Below are positions 43,865 through 52,167 of a stretch of DNA of 64,000 nt, in pieces; position 1 is the stretch's first letter, and each line of letters begins with the position of its first letter. The notes beneath the pieces are model-generated. The model saw only the letters and a list, made by a program, of their open reading frames with translations. It was not told the DNA's origin and searched no databases. A program made the translations under genes and the position numbers. The DNA comes from Oscillospiraceae bacterium. GTDB taxonomy: Bacteria > Bacillota > Clostridia > Saccharofermentanales > Saccharofermentanaceae. The stretch covers positions 212,046-276,045 of the forward strand of contig SVIZ01000003.1 of NCBI GenBank assembly GCA_015069205.1, read 5' to 3'.

Positions 43865-46267
43865 ATGGGCTTACGAGAAAGACTTGGTAAAGAATGGTTA
43901 TTCTGTGACGGAGGTACCGGTTCGATCCTGCAAAAGCTGGGGCTTAAGGGCGGCGAGCTGCCTGAACTTTGGAACCTCACCAGACCTGAAGACATCAAGA
44001 ATCTTAACAAGAGCTATTTTGAAGCAGGCTCAAACATCGTAAACACCAATACTTTCGGTGCCAACGGATTCAAATTCGATAACGTTGCCGAGATAGTTAC
44101 AGCTGCAGTCAGGCTCTGTCAGCAGGCCAGAAAAGAAGCAGGCCGCGAAGACGATGCGTATGTCGCGATCGACGTCGGCCCTACCGGCAAACTCTTAGAG
44201 CCCATGGGTGATCTCGCATTCAACGATGCAGTAAATGTTTTCGCTGAGATAATCAAGGCAGGTGCCGAAGCAGGCGGAGATGTGGTCGTGATCGAGACCA
44301 TGAGCGACTCTTACGAAGCAAAGGCAGCCGTCGTTGCCGCCCACGAAGTATGCGACCTCCCTGTCATCGTCACGATGGTTTACGATGAGACAGGCAAGCT
44401 CCTTACAGGCGGCGGAGTCGAAGGCACAGTCGCAATGCTCGAGGGACTTAAGGTCGATGCGATCGGCATCAACTGCGGATTCGGCCCGAAGCAGATGCTT
44501 CCCATCGCAGAGCAACTTGTTAAGTGCTGCTCACTTCCTATCGTTGTTAACCCTAATGCAGGTCTTCCCAGAACGGAAAACGGTCAGACCGTATACGATG
44601 TTGACCCTGAGGAATTTGCTGAGATCATGGTCGAGATCGCCAGGCTCGGCTTCCACGTAATGGGCGGATGCTGCGGCACGACTCCGGACCACATCAGCAC
44701 AATGATCAACAAGGTTAAGGCACTTCCCTTCACCGAACCCGTAACAAAGAATTTCACTTACGTCACGAGTTTTGCAGACTGCGTTGAGATCGGCAGAAAG
44801 CCTGTCGTAATCGGCGAGAGGATCAATCCTACCGGCAAGAAAAAGCTCCAGCAGGCCCTTCGTGAAAACAACATAGATTATCTTCTCACAGAGGCTTTGA
44901 ACCAGGAGGCTGCAGGCGCGGATATCCTTGACGTTAACGTAGGTCTTCCCGAGATCGATGAGCCTTCCATGATGGAGAGCGTCGTATTGAAGATCCAGTC
45001 TATCACTAACCTTCCCCTGCAGCTCGATACGACTGATATCGAAGCACTCGAAAAAGGCCTTCGTATCTACAACGGCAAACCTATGGTCAACTCCGTTAAC
45101 GGCAAGGTCGAGAACATCGAAGCTGTCATGCCTCTCGTTGCAAAATACGGCGGTGTCCTCGTAGGACTTCCTTTGGATGAAGACGGGATCCCTGCTACTT
45201 CAGAAGGCAGACTTGCAGTTGCAAAGCGCATCTACGAAGCTGCCGACAAATACGGTATCCCCAGAAAGGACATTGTCATCGACGGTCTTGCAATGACCAT
45301 CTCTTCTGACCCTGATTCAGCCATCGCAACACTTGATACTGTTAAGGGCATAAGAGACATTTACAACGGTCATTCGATCTTGGGTGTTTCCAATATCTCT
45401 TTCGGACTTCCCGCAAGAGAACTCATCAATTCATACTTCCTTGCAATGGCAATGCAGAACGGTCTTTCATGCGCCATCATCAATCCCTGCAACGGTCCCA
45501 TGATGGCTTCAGTAAGATCATTTAACGCACTCATGAATCTTGACCCCAAGCTCGAAGAATTCATCGGTGCATACAGCGATTATGTTCCGGGTTCAGGCGT
45601 TGCAGCTTCATCCGGCGCGAAAGCATCTTCCGCATCTTCCAACGCGGTTCTTACACTCGCTGAAGCGATCGAGAGAGGCGTAACCGGAAGAGCTGCAGAG
45701 GCAATGAAAGAGCAGCTTGATTCGGGAAGAGAATCACTTGAGATAATCGATGCCGAACTCATCCCTGCACTCGACCGCGTAGGCAAAGGATATGAAGCGG
45801 GAACGGTATTTCTTCCGCAGCTCCTCATGAGCGCCGATGCCGCAAAGGCAGCATTTGCAGTCGTAAAAGAAGCGATGTCAGATAAACCCAGAAACATTAA
45901 GGGCCGTGTCATCCTCGCAACCGTTAAGGGTGACATCCACGACATCGGAAAGAACATCGTAAAAGTCATGCTTGAGAACTACGGTTACGACGTAATAGAC
46001 TTGGGCAAAGACGTTCCGCCCGAAGTCATAGTAGACTGCGCAATCGAGAACAATATCGAAGTCGTCGGCCTCTCTGCGCTCATGACTACGACCGTTGCTT
46101 CAATGGAAGATACGATCAAGTTATTGCGCGAGAAAAAGCCCGGCACAAAAGTCGTTGTCGGCGGTGCCGTAATGACCCAGGAATATGCAGACAAGATCGG
46201 TGCCGATGCATATGCAAAAGATGCGATGGGCACGGTAAGATACTGCGATTCGGTTTTCGGAGCCTGA
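43865..46267 (+). CDS. metH: Cobalamin-dependent methionine synthase, lacking activation domain
   Basis: An 800-residue enzyme transferring a methyl group from methyl-THF to homocysteine through cobalamin. Domains: homocysteine-binding (about 1-295; zinc Cys in INCGFGP and MGGCCGTTPDH), pterin-binding (about 315-575; VIGERINPTGKKKL), cap (about 585-675) and B12-binding (about 675-800; GDIHDIGKNIV holds the cobalt-ligand His). The C-terminal activation domain of E. coli MetH is missing and is supplied by the preceding gene. Confidence 0.95.
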   Translation: MGLRERLGKEWLFCDGGTGSILQKLGLKGGELPELWNLTRPEDIKNLNKSYFEAGSNIVNTNTFGANGFKFDNVAEIVTAAVRLCQQARKEAGREDDAYVAIDVGPTGKLLEPMGDLAFNDAVNVFAEIIKAGAEAGGDVVVIETMSDSYEAKAAVVAAHEVCDLPVIVTMVYDETGKLLTGGGVEGTVAMLEGLKVDAIGINCGFGPKQMLPIAEQLVKCCSLPIVVNPNAGLPRTENGQTVYDVDPEEFAEIMVEIARLGFHVMGGCCGTTPDHISTMINKVKALPFTEPVTKNFTYVTSFADCVEIGRKPVVIGERINPTGKKKLQQALRENNIDYLLTEALNQEAAGADILDVNVGLPEIDEPSMMESVVLKIQSITNLPLQLDTTDIEALEKGLRIYNGKPMVNSVNGKVENIEAVMPLVAKYGGVLVGLPLDEDGIPATSEGRLAVAKRIYEAADKYGIPRKDIVIDGLAMTISSDPDSAIATLDTVKGIRDIYNGHSILGVSNISFGLPARELINSYFLAMAMQNGLSCAIINPCNGPMMASVRSFNALMNLDPKLEEFIGAYSDYVPGSGVAASSGAKASSASSNAVLTLAEAIERGVTGRAAEAMKEQLDSGRESLEIIDAELIPALDRVGKGYEAGTVFLPQLLMSADAAKAAFAVVKEAMSDKPRNIKGRVILATVKGDIHDIGKNIVKVMLENYGYDVIDLGKDVPPEVIVDCAIENNIEVVGLSALMTTTVASMEDTIKLLREKKPGTKVVVGGAVMTQEYADKIGADAYAKDAMGTVRYCDSVFGA

Positions 46268-46272
46268 TAAGA

Positions 46273-46713
46273 TTACTTCTCTTTATCTTCGCCTATAACA
46301 AGCGATGCGCCGCAAAATGAGCACACGCTGGTATTCTCCACCCTAACAGATCCGCAGTTCGGACAGTTGGTGTAATACTTGTGCTTTAAGAACTCCGCCT
46401 TAACGTCGAGTTCTTTCTGGATGGCGGTATTTTTCTCTACGAGCTTTTCCGTCTCTTTCTCTTCGTTCTTCTCGTGGAACTTCTTTTTGTAGATTATTCC
46501 TGCGACTATGTAAAGAACAAACAGCACCATGAAAATGCAAGGCGTGAAATAGATAAGGTTATCGAAGAAATCGAATACCGGGCCTTCTTCAAGGCTTGAG
46601 TTCTCGATCACGGGCACGACCAGTTCATAGAACAGATTAGTCACAAACAAAATAAGGTTGACTACAGCTCCGATCAGACCAATGACAAATGAATATTTGA
46701 AGAATTTTTTCAT
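46273..46713 (-). CDS. Small membrane protein with C-terminal zinc ribbon
   Basis: A 146-residue protein with two membrane helices (about 10-32 and 53-73), a charged helical linker, and a C-terminal zinc ribbon NCPNCGSVRVENTSVCSFCGASL. It is related to the two larger upstream genes but lacks their Gly/His-rich N-terminal head. It overlaps the previous gene by one base and is convergent with metH. Function unknown. Confidence 0.82.
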   Translation of the reverse strand: MKKFFKYSFVIGLIGAVVNLILFVTNLFYELVVPVIENSSLEEGPVFDFFDNLIYFTPCIFMVLFVLYIVAGIIYKKKFHEKNEEKETEKLVEKNTAIQKELDVKAEFLKHKYYTNCPNCGSVRVENTSVCSFCGASLVIGEDKEK

Positions 46714-47816
46714 TAGATCTTCTCCTTTGCCGCCGCATTCGCTTTATGCTTTTTGGGGTCAAACGTGGATACGCGGTGTACTGAGTACGGCTCCGTATCC
46801 AAAAATGAAGGAACCTCCAAAGAAGTGCCACAGCTTAAGCAGTAAGTCAATGTCTTGTTTGCCACCGCACCGCAGTTCGGGCAGCTGTTGTAGTACCACT
46901 TCTTGCTGAGCTGTGAATTAATGAACTGCTCGGTCTTATTTCTTTCCTCAAATGCCATGTTGTCTTCGACGATCCTTAATGCGCATTCGTGAAGGATCTT
47001 GTCTCTTGCGCGGATGCAGACAAGCGCTGCAATGGAAAACAGGAGCGTTAAGACAGACATGAAATAGAATACGAATTCGTCGATAAAAAAGAACGCTATG
47101 TCTGTCATTATCATGTTCTCGAAAACGTCTATTACTGCTTCATAGAAGAAGAAATTAACGATGAAGCTGATGAGCATCAAGATGCCCCATACCTTTGTCT
47201 TCATCCAGACAATCTTGGGAGTTCTCTGTTTTGCTTCATATACTTTATTCGCATTCTCGACACCGAATTCCCTGTCAAAGAAAGAGATGCTGTACTGACT
47301 GCCATTCTTTGATGCCCATGTACGCTTATCACCTATCGCATCAGCAGGACGGTATCCCTTTACTTTGTAGACTCTTCCTCCGACCTTGTTAAGATCGATG
47401 TAATCAAAACAATAGATATCAGATGTTCTTCCCGTCTCTTTAAGAGCCATGAAATAAATGACCAAACTTGCGCAGAAGATTCCGAGATTAATGAAATTCA
47501 ATCCCGGAATGCTGTTTGATGCGATCAATGAAAAAAGGAAACCAATGACAGCCACGGCAGCGATAACCGCCATTGCAAACATAGTAAACATGTTTTGAAA
47601 TACATAGCCGTCATTTTCATAGTAGTCACCATCACTAAAATAGCCGCCACCGCTGAAACGACCGCCGAAACTGCTGTGGAAACCACCACCTCCGCTGCTG
47701 TGGAAACCACCGCCTCCACTACTGCGGAAACCACCGCCACTGCTGTGGAATCCACCGCCGCCGCTGTGATGACCGCCTGAATGAAATCCGCCTCCGTGAA
47801 AACCGCCACTTGCCAT
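46713..47816 (-). CDS. Gly/Ser/His-rich membrane protein with zinc ribbon
   Basis: A 367-residue protein. Residues 1-62 are made of Gly, Ser, His and Phe (GGFHGGGFHSGGHHSGGGG), then membrane helices at about 76-96, 100-120, 205-225 and 240-265. Near the C-terminus comes a zinc ribbon SCPNCGAVANKTLTYCLSCG. It is a paralog of the next gene, with shared motifs (RTPKIVWMKTKVWG, VFENMIMTD). The repetitive head is typical of disordered, possibly metal-binding segments. Function unknown. Confidence 0.82.
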   Translation of the reverse strand: MASGGFHGGGFHSGGHHSGGGGFHSSGGGFRSSGGGGFHSSGGGGFHSSFGGRFSGGGYFSDGDYYENDGYVFQNMFTMFAMAVIAAVAVIGFLFSLIASNSIPGLNFINLGIFCASLVIYFMALKETGRTSDIYCFDYIDLNKVGGRVYKVKGYRPADAIGDKRTWASKNGSQYSISFFDREFGVENANKVYEAKQRTPKIVWMKTKVWGILMLISFIVNFFFYEAVIDVFENMIMTDIAFFFIDEFVFYFMSVLTLLFSIAALVCIRARDKILHECALRIVEDNMAFEERNKTEQFINSQLSKKWYYNSCPNCGAVANKTLTYCLSCGTSLEVPSFLDTEPYSVHRVSTFDPKKHKANAAAKEKI

Positions 47817-47830
47817 TTTTCTTTCCCCTG

Positions 47831-48844
47831 TTATCTCTCAATAGTCTTTGTCTTGCTGCCGTTTTCAGCAGCTGCTGAAATGCGGTGAACCGAAGACACC
47901 TGTTCCGTTGCAATGTTCTTTACTTCAAGTGAACTACCGCAGTGAGTACAGATGCGCGTGTCCTTCTTCGCATCCGCGCCGCAGTTAGGACAGTTGTTGT
48001 AATACCACTTGCTGCTCAATGCCTGAGCGATGTAATTTTCCGTCTTCATCTTCTCATATGCCGCATTGTTGTCTTCGACGATCCTCACGGCACACTTATG
48101 AAGAAGGCTGTCCCTAACCTTCACCATAGCAAAGCATAAGATCGCGCACAGAAGAGTTAAGCCCGCCGGGAAATAAAACACAAAATCGTCAATAAAAGCA
48201 AATGCTTCATCTGTCATTATCATGTTCTCGAAAACCGGAATAACCATCTCATAGAAGAAAAAACTGCTAATCGCGCTGATAATACCGATAACAAGCCATA
48301 CATACGAATTCATCCAAACGATCCCAGGAGTTCTGTTCATCAGCTCCCTGACCTTTTTGACGTTCTCATCACCGAAATCGCGGTCAAAAAAAGCTATTCG
48401 GTATCTGTTATCGTACTTGCCTGCCCAGGATACTTTATCACTTACAGAACTTGGACCATACTCCGTAAACTCAGCATTCCAGACCTGGATCTTGTTAATG
48501 CCGTCAAAGCTCTTAAGTTGATAAAGATCTGCAGTCCTCTTGTACCCTTTTAATCCGAGAACATAAAAGACTACACTTACCGTGAATATTCCGAGAGTGA
48601 ACAGATCCACCCCTGGGACCTCACCTACAGCGACCTCATAAATACAAAAGCCCACAACGAGAATGCCAATTTTAATTCCTTCAAAGACCAGATTGCCAAC
48701 GTCACCGTCACCATTGCCGCCATAGTAACTGCCGCCATGGTAACCGCCGCCATGGTAACCGCCGCCGAAGCTTCCGTGAGAACCGCCGCCAAAGTGATGT
48801 CCACCGCCGTGGAATCCTCCGCCGTGATGACCGCCTCTTGCCAT
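47831..48844 (-). CDS. Gly/His-rich membrane protein with zinc ribbon
   Basis: A 337-residue paralog of the downstream gene. Residues 1-47 are Gly/His/Tyr-rich (GGHHGGGFHGGGHHFGGG, then GGYHGG repeats), followed by four predicted membrane helices (about 54-72, 77-95, 178-198, 212-235) and a C-terminal zinc ribbon NCPNCGADAKKDTRICTHCG. It shares RTPGIVWMNSYVW and VFENMIMTDEAFAFIDDFVFYF with its neighbour. It is first in a three-gene operon with GGAGGGG before the ATG. Confidence 0.82.
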   Translation of the reverse strand: MARGGHHGGGFHGGGHHFGGGSHGSFGGGYHGGGYHGGSYYGGNGDGDVGNLVFEGIKIGILVVGFCIYEVAVGEVPGVDLFTLGIFTVSVVFYVLGLKGYKRTADLYQLKSFDGINKIQVWNAEFTEYGPSSVSDKVSWAGKYDNRYRIAFFDRDFGDENVKKVRELMNRTPGIVWMNSYVWLVIGIISAISSFFFYEMVIPVFENMIMTDEAFAFIDDFVFYFPAGLTLLCAILCFAMVKVRDSLLHKCAVRIVEDNNAAYEKMKTENYIAQALSSKWYYNNCPNCGADAKKDTRICTHCGSSLEVKNIATEQVSSVHRISAAAENGSKTKTIER

Positions 48845-48929
48845 TTTTACTATCCCCTCCGATTTTCTATCCCTTACGATATTAGATAAATTATAAAGTA
48901 TGGGGGAGTTTTGTAAATATTTTTTGAGC

Positions 48930-48977
48930 CAAAACAGAACTTACCGGCCAGACCATTCGGGTGATCTGACCGGTAAG
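48930..48977 (-). terminator. Terminator of the ThiT-aquaporin gene
   Basis: CTTACCGGCCAGA (48940-48952) and TCTGACCGGTAAG (48965-48977) form a 13-position stem with one G-U pair. On the minus strand TTCTGTTTT follows. A second smaller hairpin GGTATC/GATACC (48988-49003) precedes it. Confidence 0.85.
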
Positions 48978-49018
48978 CACGTGGAAGGGTATCTTCCGAT
49001 ACCGATTGGAATTCTAAA

Positions 49019-50374
49019 TCAAGCCTCTTCCTTAGCCTCTTTGTCTTCCTTGGAAAGCGTGATTGCCTTGTAAACAAGAGCAGCTACTGCGCCGCCAACG
49101 AGAGGTCCGACGATAAATACCCAGAGGTACTTAAGCGCATCACCGCCTGCAAGGATTGCAGGTCCGATGGAACGTGCAGGGTTAACTGATGTTCCGGTGA
49201 AGCTGATTCCGATGATGTGTACGAGCACAAGCGCGAAGCCGATGATAAGTCCGCCGAATGAACCGTGCTTGAACTTGCTGTCTGTAACACCGAGGATGCA
49301 GAGTACAAAGATGAATGTGAGAACTGCTTCGATGATGAGACCACCTGCGATGTTTCCGTTGCATCCTGCAAGGCCGTTTGAACCGAGTCCCCATGAAGCC
49401 ATCTCCATCTCAGCCTCGTCATAAACGCCTGTCATGTCTACCTTGCCGGTAAGCTCAAAAACATAACGGAGAAGTCCTGCACCTGAAACGGCACCAAGAA
49501 CCTGGAATACGACGTATCCCCAGAATTCCTTGACTGTCATCTTCTTGCTGATGAGCATTGCAAGTGATACGGCGGGATTGATGTGGCAACCTGATACATT
49601 GCCGATAGAGTATGCCATGGCAACGATAACCAGACCAAATGCAAAAGCTGTGAGGATGTATCCGCTGCCGTTTGCGGAATCGCAGCCGACTGCCATAGCC
49701 GTACCGCATCCTACGAATACGAGTACGAATGTGCCGATGAATTCAGCAGTGAACTTCTGGATAACAGCAACTGTATCGTCCTTTTTCGAAGAAGGGATAA
49801 CCATGTAAAGGATAACGAGAACTACTGCGAGAATCGCAAGGTCTGCCATAAGGAAAGAACCGTTGTAGACCATGGAATAAACGAGTGCGCTGTCGTAGCC
49901 TGCATCAGCTGCATATTCGGAATAGAAGATAACACCTGAAGCAACTGAGCCAAGCCATCTTACGATATAAGCGATCGCAGTGAAAACAAGGATCTTAATG
50001 ACTGATGTTGCCCTGAATCTTCCGAGCGCATCAGAGATCTTGTTTCTGCTGTCAGCCTTAAGTGCAGCAAAGCCTGCAAAACCAAGAGCAGTATATCCGA
50101 TCGTATAATCGAGAATAACCTGGAAAGGAGTTACGAGCCAGCCTCCGATAAGCTGCAAAAGGCTGAAGATGAATGCTATAACAAAGCCCCATACAGGTCC
50201 GAATGCGACGCCGTATACGATGATGGGCAATGTTGAAGCAGGAGTTACGGTTCCGCCCATCGGCATCTCGAAAAGCTTTAACTGTGAAAGCACGAATGCC
50301 AATGCAAGGCATACACCGCCCGTGGATATCCTCAGGATATTTTCGCGGTTTGATTTAAGTGATTGTTTTGACAT
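49019..50374 (-). CDS. ThiT-like ECF S-component fused to AqpZ-like aquaporin
   Basis: A single 451-residue frame. Residues about 12-195 are a six-helix vitamin S-component of the ThiT type (GGTVTPASTLPIIVYG, FSLLQLIGG, VASGVIFYSEYA, VYSMVYNGS). Residues about 203-440 are a complete aquaporin with both NPA motifs (266-268 and 398-400). The selectivity positions Phe246, His386, Thr395 and Arg401 match AqpZ by my alignment, indicating a water channel rather than a glycerol channel. The linker is short (IPSSKKDDT). A TPP riboswitch precedes it. No ECF energy-coupling genes are nearby. The fusion is unusual; sequencing-error fusion is unlikely because there is no frame change between the halves. 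Confidence 0.9.
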   Translation of the reverse strand: MSKQSLKSNRENILRISTGGVCLALAFVLSQLKLFEMPMGGTVTPASTLPIIVYGVAFGPVWGFVIAFIFSLLQLIGGWLVTPFQVILDYTIGYTALGFAGFAALKADSRNKISDALGRFRATSVIKILVFTAIAYIVRWLGSVASGVIFYSEYAADAGYDSALVYSMVYNGSFLMADLAILAVVLVILYMVIPSSKKDDTVAVIQKFTAEFIGTFVLVFVGCGTAMAVGCDSANGSGYILTAFAFGLVIVAMAYSIGNVSGCHINPAVSLAMLISKKMTVKEFWGYVVFQVLGAVSGAGLLRYVFELTGKVDMTGVYDEAEMEMASWGLGSNGLAGCNGNIAGGLIIEAVLTFIFVLCILGVTDSKFKHGSFGGLIIGFALVLVHIIGISFTGTSVNPARSIGPAILAGGDALKYLWVFIVGPLVGGAVAALVYKAITLSKEDKEAKEEA

Positions 50375-50382
50375 AAAAACAC

Positions 50383-50404
50383 CTCCGTCTTACGGACACC
50401 GGAG
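50383..50404 (-). promoter_or_regulatory. Hairpin masking the ribosome site of the ThiT-aquaporin gene
   Basis: On the minus strand CTCCGGTGTC and GACGGAG can pair and cover the ACGGAGGTG ribosome site eight bases before the ATG. With the TPP aptamer upstream this suggests control of translation start. Confidence 0.6.
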
Positions 50405-50460
50405 CGACTGCTCGAACTTCACGGTCAATGCCACAGACAAGAGGATCTATGAAAATATAT

Positions 50461-50540
50461 AAGGTTCCCTACGCCGGCATTATCCGTCAGGTTCAGCGGG
50501 TCGGATCATTAATCCCTCTCAGCGGTCAAGCTCCCCGATT
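50461..50540 (-). ncRNA. TPP (THI-box) riboswitch aptamer
   Basis: On the minus strand the aptamer reads GGGGAGC, then GCTGAGAGGG, then ACCCGCTGAACCTGA, then CGGATAATGCCGGCGTAGGGAA, all hallmark TPP riboswitch blocks in the right order. It lies about 90 bases before the ThiT-aquaporin start codon and should lower its expression when thiamine pyrophosphate is plentiful. Confidence 0.95.
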
Positions 50541-50556
50541 TCCGTTTGTCGCGAAA

Positions 50557-50585
50557 AATATACTATATGAACACACCTAATACAA
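50557..50585 (-). promoter_or_regulatory. Probable promoter of the TPP-riboswitch transcript
   Basis: On the minus strand TTGTAT (50580-50585) and TATATT (50557-50562) are 17 bases apart, just before the aptamer and at the end of the MATE gene. Confidence 0.45.
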
Positions 50586-50589
50586 GGCA

Positions 50590-51963
50590 TCAGGCCTTGT
50601 CGATTTTACCGAATCTTTTGGCCGGATGCCATATGAGAAGCAGTATAAACATCAAAACGGAAGTCGTACCGAGGCTTATTGGATAAACCGTCATGATGCT
50701 CTCGAAAGTGTGATACTGCTGGAATATCGTATAGATCCAGAAGATCCTTATTCCGCAGACGCTTATCATGGTGATAATGGCAGGCGTCAGTGATATTCCG
50801 TAACCTCTCATGTATCCGCTCATTACGTCGTAGAACAAAGAGAAAAGATGCGCCGACGTGATGAGGACAATACGGATATAACCGATCTCTACAAGCTCAG
50901 GATCAGGATTAAAGATCGCAATGAGCTGCTTACCGAATAAGATAAGCGTAAAGACCATAAGACCCTCAATTACTATGCCTTCCAGCATACAGAGCTTCAA
51001 AGTCTTCTTGCATCTGTCGATCTTCTTCGCGCCGTAGTTCTGGCCCGTGATCGTGGTGCATGCCTGACCGAAGCTGTTAAGAACATAATAGGAGAATATC
51101 TCGATGTTAAATGCTGCAGAAGATGCTGCGGCAACGCTTGTTCCGAGGCTGTTGATCGCTGCCTGGATGATGATGTTTGCAGTAGAGAAAACAGCTGCCT
51201 GTCCGCTTGCGGGAAGTCCGATTCTTAAGATCTTCCACAAGATCCTCCAGTCGATCTTAAGCTTCTTCTCATCAAACTTTGCTGCCGTCTTGGACTTTCT
51301 CAGGAAGAACAAAAGAATGATGCTGCTGATCATGTTGGAGATAACTGTCGCAGTTGCAACGCCTTCCACATTGGCATGCAGGAAAACAACAAAGAAAAGG
51401 TTCAGTATGACATTGATGATACCGGAGATGATGAGCGCAACAAAAGGGATCCTGGTGTTGCCCATTCCCCTGAAAACAGCAGCTTCAAAGTTATATAAAA
51501 GGATTACCGGAAGGCCGCCGATATAGATGCGGAAATAAGTGATCGCCATGCCGAGAGACTCTTCGGAAATGTTCTGTGATCTTAAGATAGGCACTGCAAG
51601 AAGCTCACCGATCAAAGCGATTATAATGCCTCCGATAACGGCTACGATCATGGAAGTATGAAGGGCTTTTTGAACCGTCTCATCATCCTTTTTCCCGACG
51701 GCATTTGCAATAACTACGTTTGTACCGAGAGAGATGCCGAGGAATGAGTTAACGATCAGAGAAATGATCGGAGTATTTGCTCCTACGGCGGCCATGCACG
51801 CCTTGCCGAGTTCGCCCGTGAAGTTTCCTACTACCGCGATGTCGGCAGCATTGAAGAGCTGCTGAAGGATGCCCGTAAATGCCAAAGGAAAAGCAAACCC
51901 GAGGATCTTATTCCACAGGCTTCCTTCAGTCATAGATTTTCCGGGTCTTAACAGCGAACTCAT
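50590..51963 (-). CDS. MATE family efflux transporter
   Basis: A 457-residue membrane protein with twelve predicted helices, typical of MATE proteins, which export drugs or metabolites using Na+ or H+ gradients. The start MTEGSLWNKILGFAFPLAFTGILQQLFNAADIAVVGNFTG and the repeated half around NQNYGAKKIDRCKKTLK are typical. It lies upstream of the TPP riboswitch but that element points away from it toward the next gene. Substrate unknown. Confidence 0.92.
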   Translation of the reverse strand: MSSLLRPGKSMTEGSLWNKILGFAFPLAFTGILQQLFNAADIAVVGNFTGELGKACMAAVGANTPIISLIVNSFLGISLGTNVVIANAVGKKDDETVQKALHTSMIVAVIGGIIIALIGELLAVPILRSQNISEESLGMAITYFRIYIGGLPVILLYNFEAAVFRGMGNTRIPFVALIISGIINVILNLFFVVFLHANVEGVATATVISNMISSIILLFFLRKSKTAAKFDEKKLKIDWRILWKILRIGLPASGQAAVFSTANIIIQAAINSLGTSVAAASSAAFNIEIFSYYVLNSFGQACTTITGQNYGAKKIDRCKKTLKLCMLEGIVIEGLMVFTLILFGKQLIAIFNPDPELVEIGYIRIVLITSAHLFSLFYDVMSGYMRGYGISLTPAIITMISVCGIRIFWIYTIFQQYHTFESIMTVYPISLGTTSVLMFILLLIWHPAKRFGKIDKA

Positions 51964-51973
51964 ATAAAACTAC

Positions 51974-52054
51974 CGCGATATTCCCCACGCAAAAATGCGT
52001 GCTAAAAGAAAGGTTTAAATTACACCATGAAATAATATCGCGAAAGCCGTATTT
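51974..52054. repeat. Nested hairpin with AAATACGGC half-site
   Basis: CGCGATATT (51974-51982) pairs with AATATCGCG (52034-52042) and encloses a CACGCA/TGCGTG hairpin (51986-52001). Immediately after comes AGCCGTATTT (52045-52054), one arm of the word seen at 5681-5791 and 17997-18093. It occupies the gap between the hydrolase and MATE genes. Confidence 0.7.
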
Positions 52055-52084
52055 TAGGAGATGGCACCTTATACTAAATAATAT

Positions 52085-52167
52085 CTAATAAAGACGTCCT
52101 ATATTATCAAGTCTTACAATGCCGGTTCAGTATTAAAGGCGCCCGATCTTAACAAGTCTTACAATGC
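52085..52167 (-). repeat. In-frame 45-bp duplication of the hydrolase gene end
   Basis: The last codons of the hydrolase gene (IVRLVKIGRL then TAA) are repeated 45 bases downstream in the same frame as IVRLDNIGRL followed by TAT and TAG. The two copies share ATTGTAAGACTTG and most of the next 20 bases. The downstream copy is not translated unless the stop is read through. Confidence 0.8.

Noticed and set aside
47525..47809. Ala/Val/Thr-rich frames opposite and alongside the Gly/His-rich heads
   Set aside because: They are frame shadows of GGC/CAC repeats in the real gene.
49019..50374. ThiT-aquaporin fusion as an assembly error
   Set aside because: The linker is in frame with no stop, ribosome site or start between the halves, and a single terminator and riboswitch flank the unit.
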